Shown piece after piece: positions 16,163-22,741 of a stretch of 64,000 nucleotides of DNA. The notes under the pieces are model-generated. The model was not told where the DNA came from, searched no databases, and saw nothing but the letters and a program-made list of their open reading frames with translations. Numbering within the stretch: the first letter of the stretch is position 1; every line of letters begins with the position of its first letter. This stretch comes from Vogesella indigofera (lineage in GTDB: Bacteria > Pseudomonadota > Gammaproteobacteria > Burkholderiales > Chromobacteriaceae): NCBI RefSeq assembly GCF_028548395.1, contig NZ_JAQQLA010000004.1:1-64000 (forward strand). Reading direction: 5' to 3'. Both the position numbers and the translations under genes were made by a program.

Positions 16163-16840
16163 ATGTTGGATCAGCTCGTCCTCGACCTCAGCCCCACGCC
16201 CCTGCCCGGGTTTGACAACTTTCTTGCCCAGCGCAACAGCGAAATCATCGCCGCGCTGACCGCGGAAGGCGGGGAGCGCTTCGTCTACCTGTGGGGCGAA
16301 CCCGGCTGCGGCAAGACCCACCTGCTGCAGGCGTGGATCGCCCACGCCGAACTGCTCGGCCGCGCCTCGATCTACCTCGATGCCAAGCACGAACAGCTGC
16401 CCGACTTCGCCCGCGAGGCCAGCTTCATCGCCGTCGACCATGTCGACGAACTGGCGCCGGACGACCAGATCATGCTGTTCTCGATCTACAACTCGCTGAA
16501 GCAAAGCGGCGAAGGCCGCCTGCTGATGGCCGGGCACCAGCCGCCGATGCAGGCACCGGTGCGCGACGACCTGCGCACCCGCCTCGGCTGGGGCCTGGTG
16601 TTCGAAGTCAAGGCGCTGTCCGACGACGACAAGCTGGCGGCGCTGCGCCACCACGCCGCCGAACGCCAGCTGGCCATCGGCGACGACGTGTTCCGCTACC
16701 TGCTCACCCACTGGCGCCGCGACCTGTCCAGCCTGATCGGTATGCTGGACATGCTCGACCGCTACTCGCTGGCCATGCGCCGCCCGATCACGGTGCCGCT
16801 GGTCAAGAACGTGTTACAAACCGCCCCCACCGAAAGCTGA
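16163..16840 (+). CDS. hda: DnaA regulatory inactivator Hda
   Basis: A short DnaA-like AAA+ protein (225 residues) lacking the DNA-binding domain, as in Hda, which with the sliding clamp stimulates ATP hydrolysis by DnaA after initiation. The N-terminal MLDQLVLDLSPTPLPGFDNF contains a QLVLDL clamp-binding motif. Walker A is GEPGCGKTHL; an Asp pair in AVDHVDEL fills Walker B. It follows the perM-like gene and precedes a HAD phosphatase by six bases, in an apparent operon. Confidence 0.93.
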   Translation: MLDQLVLDLSPTPLPGFDNFLAQRNSEIIAALTAEGGERFVYLWGEPGCGKTHLLQAWIAHAELLGRASIYLDAKHEQLPDFAREASFIAVDHVDELAPDDQIMLFSIYNSLKQSGEGRLLMAGHQPPMQAPVRDDLRTRLGWGLVFEVKALSDDDKLAALRHHAAERQLAIGDDVFRYLLTHWRRDLSSLIGMLDMLDRYSLAMRRPITVPLVKNVLQTAPTES

Positions 16841-16846
16841 AGCACT

Positions 16847-17515
16847 ATGAATCTTGCCCTGTTTGACCTGGACAACACCCTGATCATTGGCGACTCCGAC
16901 AGCGAATGGCCGAAATTCCTGATCAAACGCGGCATCCTCGACGCCGAGCACCACGCGCGGCAGAACGACTACTTCTACGAGCAGTACAAAGCCGGCACGC
17001 TGGACATCTACGAATTCCTCGACTTCCAGCTGGCGCCGCTGACCCGCTTCTCGCGCAGCGAGCTGGACACCCTGCACGCCGAGTACATGGAAGAGCACAT
17101 CAAGCCCATCATCCCGCAAAAGGCGCGTGCGCTGCTGGCGGCGCACTTTGCCCAGGGCGACGAGGTAATGATCATCACCGCCACCAACCGCTTCATCACC
17201 GGCCCCATCGCCCGCGAACTGGGTGTGGAACACCTGATCGCGGTGGAGCTGGAAGAAGACGGCAACGGCAACTTCACTGGCAAGCCGAGCGGCACCCCCA
17301 GCTTCCAGGCCGGCAAGATCACCCGTCTCAACGAATGGTTGGCCGCACGCGGCGAAACGTTGGACAGCTACGACAAGGTGTTCTTCTACAGCGACTCGCG
17401 CAACGACCTGCCACTGTTGTCCATCGTCAGCAACCCGGTGGCGGTCGATGCCGACGACACCCTGAAGGCGCACGCCGAAGCCCACGGCTGGCCGGTAATC
17501 ACCCTGCGCGACTGA
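16847..17515 (+). CDS. HAD superfamily phosphatase (SerB-like, subfamily IB)
   Basis: A 222-residue cytoplasmic HAD hydrolase. Motif I is LFDLDNTLI with the catalytic Asp pair at residues 7 and 9, motif II is the ITAT segment (residues about 109-112), and motif III/IV are K...FYSDSRNDLPLL with the Mg-binding Asps. The helical cap and length fit the HAD-IB group that includes phosphoserine phosphatase-like enzymes; the substrate is unknown. An exact repeat copy lies at 17337-17347. The gene is six bases after hda and 17 before the GNAT gene. Confidence 0.88.
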   Translation: MNLALFDLDNTLIIGDSDSEWPKFLIKRGILDAEHHARQNDYFYEQYKAGTLDIYEFLDFQLAPLTRFSRSELDTLHAEYMEEHIKPIIPQKARALLAAHFAQGDEVMIITATNRFITGPIARELGVEHLIAVELEEDGNGNFTGKPSGTPSFQAGKITRLNEWLAARGETLDSYDKVFFYSDSRNDLPLLSIVSNPVAVDADDTLKAHAEAHGWPVITLRD

Positions 17516-17532
17516 CACGACCCGGAGCCAGC

Positions 17533-18060
17533 ATGCCGATCGACACTTTCCGTACCGCCACCAGCGACGATGCCGATGCCATCGCCGATCTCGTCAACCG
17601 TGCCTACCGCCCGCCAGCCGGTGCGGCCGGCTGGACGCATGAAAGCGAGCTGGTCGCCGGCGCGCGGATCGATGCCGGACAAGTGCGGCTCACGCTGGCG
17701 CAACACAACTCCCACATCCTGCTGGGGCTGCAGCAGACGCGGCTGTGTGCCTGCGTCAACGTGATGGCGGACGGCGACGGCTGCTATATCGGCATGCTGG
17801 CGGTGGACCCGGCACTCCAGGCCAGCGGGCTGGGCAAGCAGATGCTGGCCCACGCCGAACAGTTCGCGCGGCAGCACTTCCAGGCCAGCTACTGCCACAT
17901 GACGGTGCTGTCGGCACGGCCGGAGCTGCTGGCCTACTATCTGCGCCGCGGCTACCACCAGACCGGTGAGTACCAGCCCTTCCCGCACGACGCCAACGCC
18001 GGCACGCCGCTGCGCGCCGACCTGCGGATCGAAGTGCTGCGCAAAACCCTGACCGACTGA
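17533..18060 (+). CDS. GNAT-family N-acetyltransferase
   Basis: A 175-residue acetyltransferase. The acetyl-CoA site is GMLAVDPALQASGLGKQML (motif A, Q/RxxGxG/A as QASGLG). The flanking N-terminal strand-helix (DTFRTATSDDADAIADLVNRAY) and C-terminal RPELLAYYLRRGYHQTGEY are typical. The substrate is not predictable. ATG 17533 follows GGAG by six bases; the upstream in-frame extension overlaps the HAD gene and is rejected. Confidence 0.87.
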   Translation: MPIDTFRTATSDDADAIADLVNRAYRPPAGAAGWTHESELVAGARIDAGQVRLTLAQHNSHILLGLQQTRLCACVNVMADGDGCYIGMLAVDPALQASGLGKQMLAHAEQFARQHFQASYCHMTVLSARPELLAYYLRRGYHQTGEYQPFPHDANAGTPLRADLRIEVLRKTLTD

Positions 18061-18074
18061 ATCAAGGGCCCCCG

Positions 18075-18944
18075 ATGGACCGACTCGAAGCCTTTCTCAC
18101 CCGCGCCGAAGCGATGCTGGCACGGCTGGAGCCACTGCTGCCACCGGCCGTACCGGCCACCGACTGGAGCGCGCCGGCGTTCCGCTGGCGCCGCCTCGGT
18201 GCCAGCGCCTGGCTGGAGGCCATCCACCAGCCGCACAGCGTGGCGCTGGAGGAGCTGATCCATATCGAACGCCAGAAGCAGCGGCTGCTGCGCAACACCG
18301 AGCAGTTCCTCGCCGGTCGCCCCGCCAACAACGTGCTGCTCACCGGCGCACGGGGCACCGGCAAGTCGTCGCTGATCAAGGCGCTGCTGGGGCAGTACGC
18401 GGCGCAGGGCCTGCGCGTGATCGAGGTCGACAAGGCGCAGCTGCCTGACCTCGCGCAGATCGTCGATGCCGTCGCGGCAAGACCGGAACGCTTCATCCTG
18501 TTCTGCGACGACCTGTCGTTCGAGGAAGGCGAAGACAGCTACAAGGCGCTGAAATCGGCGCTGGACGGCGGCCTCAGCCACCGTGCGGCCAACCTTTTGG
18601 TGTACGCCACCTCCAACCGCCGCCACCTGATGCCGGAAAAGGCCAGCGAGAACCGCGAAGGCTGGCTCAAGGACGGCGAGATCCACCCCGGTGAAACCAC
18701 CGAGGAAAAAGTGTCGCTGTCCGACCGTTTCGGGCTGTGGTTGTCGTTCTACCCGTTCGACCAGGACGCCTATCTCGCCGCCGTGGCCGGCTGGCTGGCG
18801 CACTTCGGCCTCAAGCACGGCAAGCACAGCGAACGCGCCGCCCTGCAGTGGAGCCAGCTGCGAGGCAGCCGCTCCGGCCGGGTAGCATACCAGTTTGCCT
18901 GCGACTGGGCCGGACGCAGCAGCAAGGAGCGCCGCGCCGAGTGA
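18075..18944 (+). CDS. DUF815-family AAA+ ATPase
   Basis: A 289-residue protein of the DUF815 group of P-loop ATPases. Walker A is GARGTGKS (residues 91-98), Walker B is FILFCDDLSFE, and ATSNRRHLMPE resembles sensor 1. Family members are widespread and unassigned; links to membrane or cell-division processes have been suggested elsewhere, but nothing here supports a specific role. An exact repeat copy is at 18584-18594. It closes the perM-hda-HAD-GNAT cluster. Confidence 0.85.
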   Translation: MDRLEAFLTRAEAMLARLEPLLPPAVPATDWSAPAFRWRRLGASAWLEAIHQPHSVALEELIHIERQKQRLLRNTEQFLAGRPANNVLLTGARGTGKSSLIKALLGQYAAQGLRVIEVDKAQLPDLAQIVDAVAARPERFILFCDDLSFEEGEDSYKALKSALDGGLSHRAANLLVYATSNRRHLMPEKASENREGWLKDGEIHPGETTEEKVSLSDRFGLWLSFYPFDQDAYLAAVAGWLAHFGLKHGKHSERAALQWSQLRGSRSGRVAYQFACDWAGRSSKERRAE

Positions 18945-19026
18945 GCCTCTTGCCGATTGCCGGGCCGTTCCCTAGTCTTGAGTCCGGGCAGCGCGGCATA
19001 TGCAACGCAATTCGGGCGCCGCGCGG

Positions 19027-19052
19027 TAAAAATGCACGGCGCTTGCCGCGAT
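19027..19052 (+). promoter_or_regulatory. Possible FliA (sigma-28) type promoter before motA
   Basis: TAAA (19027-19030) and GCCGCGAT (19045-19052) are separated by 14 bases, close to the TAAA-N15-GCCGATAA flagellar promoter pattern but one base short and with mismatches in the -10. The 226-base spacer upstream of motA holds no gene. Confidence 0.3.
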
Positions 19053-19170
19053 GCAATATCATGTCAGCGATCCGGTACCGGCGGGCCTGCGTTCTGCCGC
19101 CGCCCGACACCCTGCGCCAGTGCGCAGCCGAACAACCATCCTCACCGCCCCATTTCAGGAAGTCTTGCTT

Positions 19171-20031
19171 ATGAATGTCATCGTTGGTTATGTGATCACG
19201 CTGGGCTGTATCTTCGGCGCCTACATCGTGCACGGCGGGAACATGACGGTCATCATCAAGGCGCTGCCTACCGAGATGCTGGCGATTCTGGGCGGCGCCA
19301 TCGGCGCCTTCGTGGTCAGCAACCAGGGCAAGACGTTGAAAGCGGTCAAGGCCGCGCTGCCGGGCGCGTTCAAGGGCTCCAAGTACACCAAGGCGCGCTA
19401 CATGGAGCTGCTGTCGCTGCTGTACGAGATCATGGTCAAGATCCGCAAGGAGGGCCTGATGGCGATCGAGAACGACGTCGAACACCCGCACGACAGCCCG
19501 CTGTTCAGCAAGTATCCGAATATCGCCAACGACCACCACGTGATCGAATTCCTGACCGATTACCTGCGCATCATGGTGTCCGGCAACCTCAACGCCTTCG
19601 AGATCGAGAACCTGATGGACAACGAGATCGAGACCCACCACCACGAGGCGGCGATGCCGGCCTCGGCGGTGACCAAGCTGGGCGATGCGCTGCCGGCCTT
19701 CGGTATCGTGGCGGCGGTGCTGGGCGTGGTCAACACCATGGGCTCGGTCGGCCAGCCGCCAGCCATTCTCGGTGGAATGATCGGCAGTGCGCTGGTCGGT
19801 ACCTTCCTCGGCATTCTGCTGGCCTACGGCGTGGTGTCGCCGCTGGGCTCGCTGCTGGAACAGAAGGTCGAGGACAGCACCAAGGAATTCCAGTGCATCA
19901 AGACCACGCTGCTGGCCAGCCTGCAAGGCTATGCGCCGCAAAGCGCGATCGAATTCGGCCGCAAGGTGCTGTACTCCACCGAACGCCCGTCGTTCAACGA
20001 GCTGGAGCAGCACGTCAAAGGCGCCAAATGA
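19171..20031 (+). CDS. motA: Flagellar motor stator protein MotA
   Basis: A 286-residue inner membrane stator protein with four helices. The N-terminus MNVIVGYVITLGCIFGAY and the conserved cytoplasmic and TM3-TM4 region (GDALPAFGIVAAVLGVVNTM; PLGSLLEQKVED) match MotA of proteobacteria. With MotB it forms the proton channel driving the flagellar motor. ATG 19171 has AGGA about 12 bases upstream. Unusually, motB does not follow; the next gene is a mutT-type fusion, and a strong terminator intervenes. Confidence 0.93.
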   Translation: MNVIVGYVITLGCIFGAYIVHGGNMTVIIKALPTEMLAILGGAIGAFVVSNQGKTLKAVKAALPGAFKGSKYTKARYMELLSLLYEIMVKIRKEGLMAIENDVEHPHDSPLFSKYPNIANDHHVIEFLTDYLRIMVSGNLNAFEIENLMDNEIETHHHEAAMPASAVTKLGDALPAFGIVAAVLGVVNTMGSVGQPPAILGGMIGSALVGTFLGILLAYGVVSPLGSLLEQKVEDSTKEFQCIKTTLLASLQGYAPQSAIEFGRKVLYSTERPSFNELEQHVKGAK

Positions 20032-20046
20032 TCCGGCTAGCCCGCG

Positions 20047-20078
20047 ACGCCGCCGCTGCCTGTCAGCGGCGGCGTTTT
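20047..20078 (+). terminator. Intrinsic terminator after motA
   Basis: ACGCCGCCGCTG (20047-20058) pairs with CAGCGGCGGCGT (20064-20075), 5-base loop, then TTT. It isolates motA from the downstream gene. Confidence 0.85.
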
Positions 20079-20124
20079 GCATGCTGCCCTTCCCCATTGC
20101 AATACCTCATCCGGGATCCCGATC

Positions 20125-21069
20125 ATGTCTGAATCCAAACCTGTCATTTCCGTTGTCGCCGGTGCGCTGATGCACGCCGACGGCAGCTTCATGCTCGGCA
20201 GCCGGCCGGCCGGCAAACCCTACGCCGGCTACTGGGAATTCCCCGGCGGCAAGGTCGAGCCCGGCGAAACGCCGCTGGCCGCACTGGTGCGCGAATTCCG
20301 CGAGGAAATGGGTATCGAGGTCCGCCACGCCACGCCGTGGCTGACACGCACCCACCACTACGAGCACGCCTCGGTGCACCTGCGCTTCTTCCGCATCTGG
20401 GCGTGGCAAGGCACACCGCAGCCGCACGAGGGGCAGTCCTTTGCCTGGCAGACGCCGGGCCATCACAGCGTCACGCCGATGCTGCCGGCCAACGACCCGG
20501 TGCTGCGCTCATTGCAACTGCCGGACGTGCTGCAGATCAGCTGTGTCAGCGAGTGCGGCCGCGACCACACGCTGGAAGTCCTGGCGCAACGCGACAATCC
20601 GGGCTGGGTCATGGTGCGCGAGCCGCAAAAGAGCCGCGAACAGCTGGCCGACTTTGTCGCCGAAGTGGCCGACATCGTCCACCCCAGAGGCGGCAAGCTG
20701 CTGGTCAACACCGATCCGGCGTGGATCAAGGGCTGGCCGGTGGACGGCCTGCACCTGAACAGCCAAAGGTTGGCCGCACTGGACGAACGGCCGCCGCACC
20801 TGGCCTGGGTCGGCGCCTCCGCCCACAGCAGCGCGGAACTGGCACGCGCCGCCGCACTCGGCCTCGACTACGCGCTGCTCGGCCACGTGCAGCCTACCGC
20901 CAGCCACCCGCAGCAAGCGGCACTGGGCTGGGACGGCTTTGCCCGACTGCTGCAGGACGAGATCCCGCTGCCGGTATTCGCCATCGGCGGCCTGCAGGCG
21001 GCGGATCTGGCGCACGCCCGCCAGCACGGCGCACACGGCATCGCGCTGATGCGGGGAGCGTGGCGATGA
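20125..21069 (+). CDS. Nudix hydrolase (MutT-like) fused to a ThiE-like domain
   Basis: A 314-residue two-domain protein. Residues 1-130 are a MutT-type Nudix hydrolase with the full box GGKVEPGETPLAALVREFREE (residues 41-61, GX5EX7REUXEE pattern). Residues about 165-314 resemble thiamine-phosphate synthase (GWPVDGLHLNS, GASAHSSAEL, ALLGHVQPTASHP, PVFAIGGL). This fusion is known in beta- and gammaproteobacteria; the MutT half would clean oxidised nucleotides such as 8-oxo-dGTP. An exact repeat copy is at 20768-20778, coding Arg-Leu-Ala-Ala. The stop overlaps the next start. Confidence 0.9.
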   Translation: MSESKPVISVVAGALMHADGSFMLGSRPAGKPYAGYWEFPGGKVEPGETPLAALVREFREEMGIEVRHATPWLTRTHHYEHASVHLRFFRIWAWQGTPQPHEGQSFAWQTPGHHSVTPMLPANDPVLRSLQLPDVLQISCVSECGRDHTLEVLAQRDNPGWVMVREPQKSREQLADFVAEVADIVHPRGGKLLVNTDPAWIKGWPVDGLHLNSQRLAALDERPPHLAWVGASAHSSAELARAAALGLDYALLGHVQPTASHPQQAALGWDGFARLLQDEIPLPVFAIGGLQAADLAHARQHGAHGIALMRGAWR

Positions 21070-21500
21070 AGGCGCTCAGCCGCAGGCAATGGCAGTTCAT
21101 CGCGCTGGCACTGCTGGTATTCGCCGCGCTCAAGGTGGCGCTGATCAGCTGGTATCTGCAGCAGCGCCAGCCGGCGGCGCCGGCCGTCACCAGCGTCAGC
21201 TGCAGCAAGCTGCAGCAGGGCTGCCCGCTGCCGGACGGCAGCGTGCTGCGCTTTGTCGACGGCCCGCGCCAGCGCAGCCCGTTCACGCTGACGCTGAGCA
21301 AGCAAGGCGGCGAGGCGCCGACGGCGGAGTTCTCGATGCGCGACATGGACATGGGCTTCAACCGCTACCGCTTCGTCGATGATGGCGATCACTGGCAGGC
21401 GCGCGTCACGCTGCCGGCCTGCGTCACCGGCAGCCCGGACTGGCTGCTGGACCTGCACCAGGACGGCCACATCTACCATATCGCCTTCCGCGCCAGCTAG
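21066..21500 (+). CDS. Small membrane-anchored protein of unknown function
   Basis: A 144-residue protein with one N-terminal helix (about residues 10-28) followed by a mainly beta soluble part containing two Cys close together (VSCSKLQQGCPLPDG) and a third (PACVTG), suggesting a disulfide-bearing periplasmic domain. I do not recognise the family. Its ATG overlaps the preceding stop (ATGA), so it is translationally coupled to the Nudix fusion. A terminator follows at 21615-21653. Confidence 0.78.
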   Translation: MKALSRRQWQFIALALLVFAALKVALISWYLQQRQPAAPAVTSVSCSKLQQGCPLPDGSVLRFVDGPRQRSPFTLTLSKQGGEAPTAEFSMRDMDMGFNRYRFVDDGDHWQARVTLPACVTGSPDWLLDLHQDGHIYHIAFRAS

Positions 21501-21614
21501 CGCCGTCGCCCGGTTCTGCTGCAGCGCCGGCCTGACACGTCGCTGCCTGCCGGCGGCAGCCGCGGCGGATCCGGACGGCCCATCGGAACAGGTGTTGCGC
21601 GACATCAGCCTGGT

Positions 21615-21653
21615 AAACGGCCCGGCAGGAAAGCACCTGTCAGGGCCGTTTTT
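21615..21653 (+). terminator. Intrinsic terminator after the 21066-21500 gene
   Basis: AAACGGCCC pairs with GGGCCGTTT, with further pairing of GGCAGG and CCTGTC inside, followed by T5. It lies about 115 bases after the stop. Confidence 0.8.
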
Positions 21654-21715
21654 CACAGGCGGTCATCGCACCGGACCGGCATCAGCGATAACAGCCGGAT
21701 ACAAGCCCCCTGAGC

Positions 21716-21731
21716 TGGCACACCCCTTGCT
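21716..21731 (+). promoter_or_regulatory. Sigma-54 (RpoN) type promoter
   Basis: TGGCACACCCCTTGCT matches the TGGCAC-N5-TTGCW consensus with the required 10 bases between the -24 GG and the -12 GC. Transcription would start near 21742. An imperfect dyad TGTTGCGCGACA (21593-21604), about 110 bases upstream, could be an enhancer site; this part is weak. Confidence 0.65.
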
Positions 21732-21741
21732 AAGTACTACC

Positions 21742-21822
21742 CTGCTCCACGGAGCGACAGGTGTTGTTCTTCGTTTACCGCGTGGTCCGATCGACCAAAC
21801 GCTCGGTTGACGAAGCTTTTTT
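21742..21822 (+). ncRNA. Putative sigma-54-dependent small RNA (about 80 nt)
   Basis: The predicted transcript starts about 12 bases after the sigma-54 -12 element and ends at an intrinsic terminator: CTTCGTTTACCG (21769-21780) pairs with CGGTTGACGAAG (21804-21815) with a two-base internal mismatch, enclosing a small GGTC/GACC hairpin, and is followed by C then T6 (21817-21822). A 5' hairpin GCTCC/GGAGC lies at 21744-21755. No start codon with a plausible frame is inside. This is inference from promoter plus terminator; expression is untested. Confidence 0.5.
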
Positions 21823-21838
21823 GCACAATAGTGGTGCA
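21822..21838. promoter_or_regulatory. NtrC-like dyad
   Basis: TGCACAATAGTGGTGCA is a 17-base near-palindrome close to the NtrC site TGCACC-N5-GGTGCA (one mismatch in the left half). It overlaps the end of the putative sRNA terminator, about 80 bases downstream of its start. Confidence 0.35.
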
Positions 21839-21848
21839 GCTAAGCCAC

Positions 21849-21885
21849 CCGAATTGGTGCAATGCGCCAATTCGGGGCTTCTTTT
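21849..21885 (+). terminator. Second hairpin with T-rich tail
   Basis: CCCGAATTGG pairs with CCAATTCGGG around a 9-base loop, then GCTTCTTTT on the plus strand. It may be a back-up terminator for the small RNA or the end of a longer form. Confidence 0.5.
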
Positions 21886-21972
21886 CCGGATAGTCACACG
21901 GCGTCGGCACGACGACGTGCAGGGTTAGATAGAGGGAGAACCAGAACGGCTCAGCCGTCATCTCAACAAGGC

Positions 21973-22004
21973 AAGGTTGGCCGCAAGCGATTGCGGCCAA
22001 CCTT
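21973..22004. terminator. Inverted pair of AAGGTTGGCCGCAA after the hydrolase gene
   Basis: Perfect 14-bp arms (21973-21986 and 21991-22004) and a 4-base loop, with CTTTTCC and T5 on the plus-strand side. It lies about 40 bases beyond the stop of the minus-strand hydrolase at 22047. Confidence 0.8.
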
Positions 22005-22046
22005 TTCCTTTTTGGGGCCGACGGCGCATCGGCCGGCGGCGCTCCC

Positions 22047-22601
22047 TCAGGACGGCTGCGCGCCCACCAGGTAACGCTTGCTCATCTGGCGGAACAGCTC
22101 GGTGCCGGACACCTTCAGCGCCTCGAACAACACCATCTCGCGCGTCACCAGCACCGCGCCGGCATCGCGCATGCGCTGCAGGCCGACGTCGCGATCAATC
22201 TGGCTGCGGCTGGACACCGCATCCACCACCACGAACACCTGCTTGCCGTGCGCCAACAAGTCCAGCACCGTCTGCAGCACGCAGACATGGGTCTCCATGC
22301 CGCACACCACCACCTGCGGCCGCTGCAGCAAGTCCGGCGGCAGGCACTGGCTGGCGACGCACGAAAAGTGCAGCTTGCTCACCACCGTCGCACCCGGTGC
22401 CGCAGCCAGCAGCAACGGCGAGGTATGCCCCAGTCCCTGCGGATACTGCTCGGAAAACACCACCGGCAGCCCGACGTCGTGCGCCGCCGCAATCAGCCAG
22501 CGGCAGCGCGCCAGCATCCCTTCGGCATCCAGCACCGCCGGCAGCAGTTTTTCCTGGATGTCCACCACCAACAGGGTGGCCCGTTCCTTGTCGATCAGCA
22601 T
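22047..22601 (-). CDS. Isochorismatase-fold cysteine hydrolase
   Basis: A 184-residue protein of the isochorismatase-like hydrolase family (YcaC/nicotinamidase fold). The acid residue Asp in LLVVDIQEKL (about residue 14), a middle Lys in VVSKLHFSC and the nucleophile Cys in VVVCGMETHVCVLQTVLDL (METHVCV motif) form the expected Asp-Lys-Cys triad. The substrate is not predictable. GGAGG precedes ATG 22601. It is divergent from the large dehydrogenase gene. Confidence 0.88.
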   Translation of the reverse strand: MLIDKERATLLVVDIQEKLLPAVLDAEGMLARCRWLIAAAHDVGLPVVFSEQYPQGLGHTSPLLLAAAPGATVVSKLHFSCVASQCLPPDLLQRPQVVVCGMETHVCVLQTVLDLLAHGKQVFVVVDAVSSRSQIDRDVGLQRMRDAGAVLVTREMVLFEALKVSGTELFRQMSKRYLVGAQPS

Positions 22602-22741
22602 GATTTGTCCTCCATGGCTGCAAACAGCTTAACCGCTTGCCATAAACAAGGGCAAACCCCTGATGGGAAAGCGTTTGTGTTGTGGCAACATCGGGGCTGA
22701 CCAGAACAGAACAGGCCGGCCGCGGCCACACGGAGAGTCTC

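Larger units (their letters stand above)
21501..22046. other. Non-coding 546-base stretch with terminator, sigma-54-type promoter, putative sRNA and repeat hairpin
   Basis: No open frame here looks like a gene. From left to right it holds a terminator (21615-21653), a sigma-54-type promoter (21716-21731), a terminator-bounded putative small RNA (about 21742-21822), an NtrC-like dyad (21822-21838), a second hairpin with a T-rich tail (21849-21885) and the repeat hairpin (21973-22004). Confidence 0.7.

Noticed and set aside
21901..21920. A second sigma-54-like element (GGCACGACGACGTGC)
   Set aside because: Spacing between the GG and GC is 11 instead of 10 bases and no gene or terminator unit follows in a fitting place.
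21737..22000. Minus-strand open frame of 87 residues in the 21501-22046 gap
   Set aside because: It crosses a terminator hairpin and the repeat hairpin, has no ribosome site and no recognisable domain.
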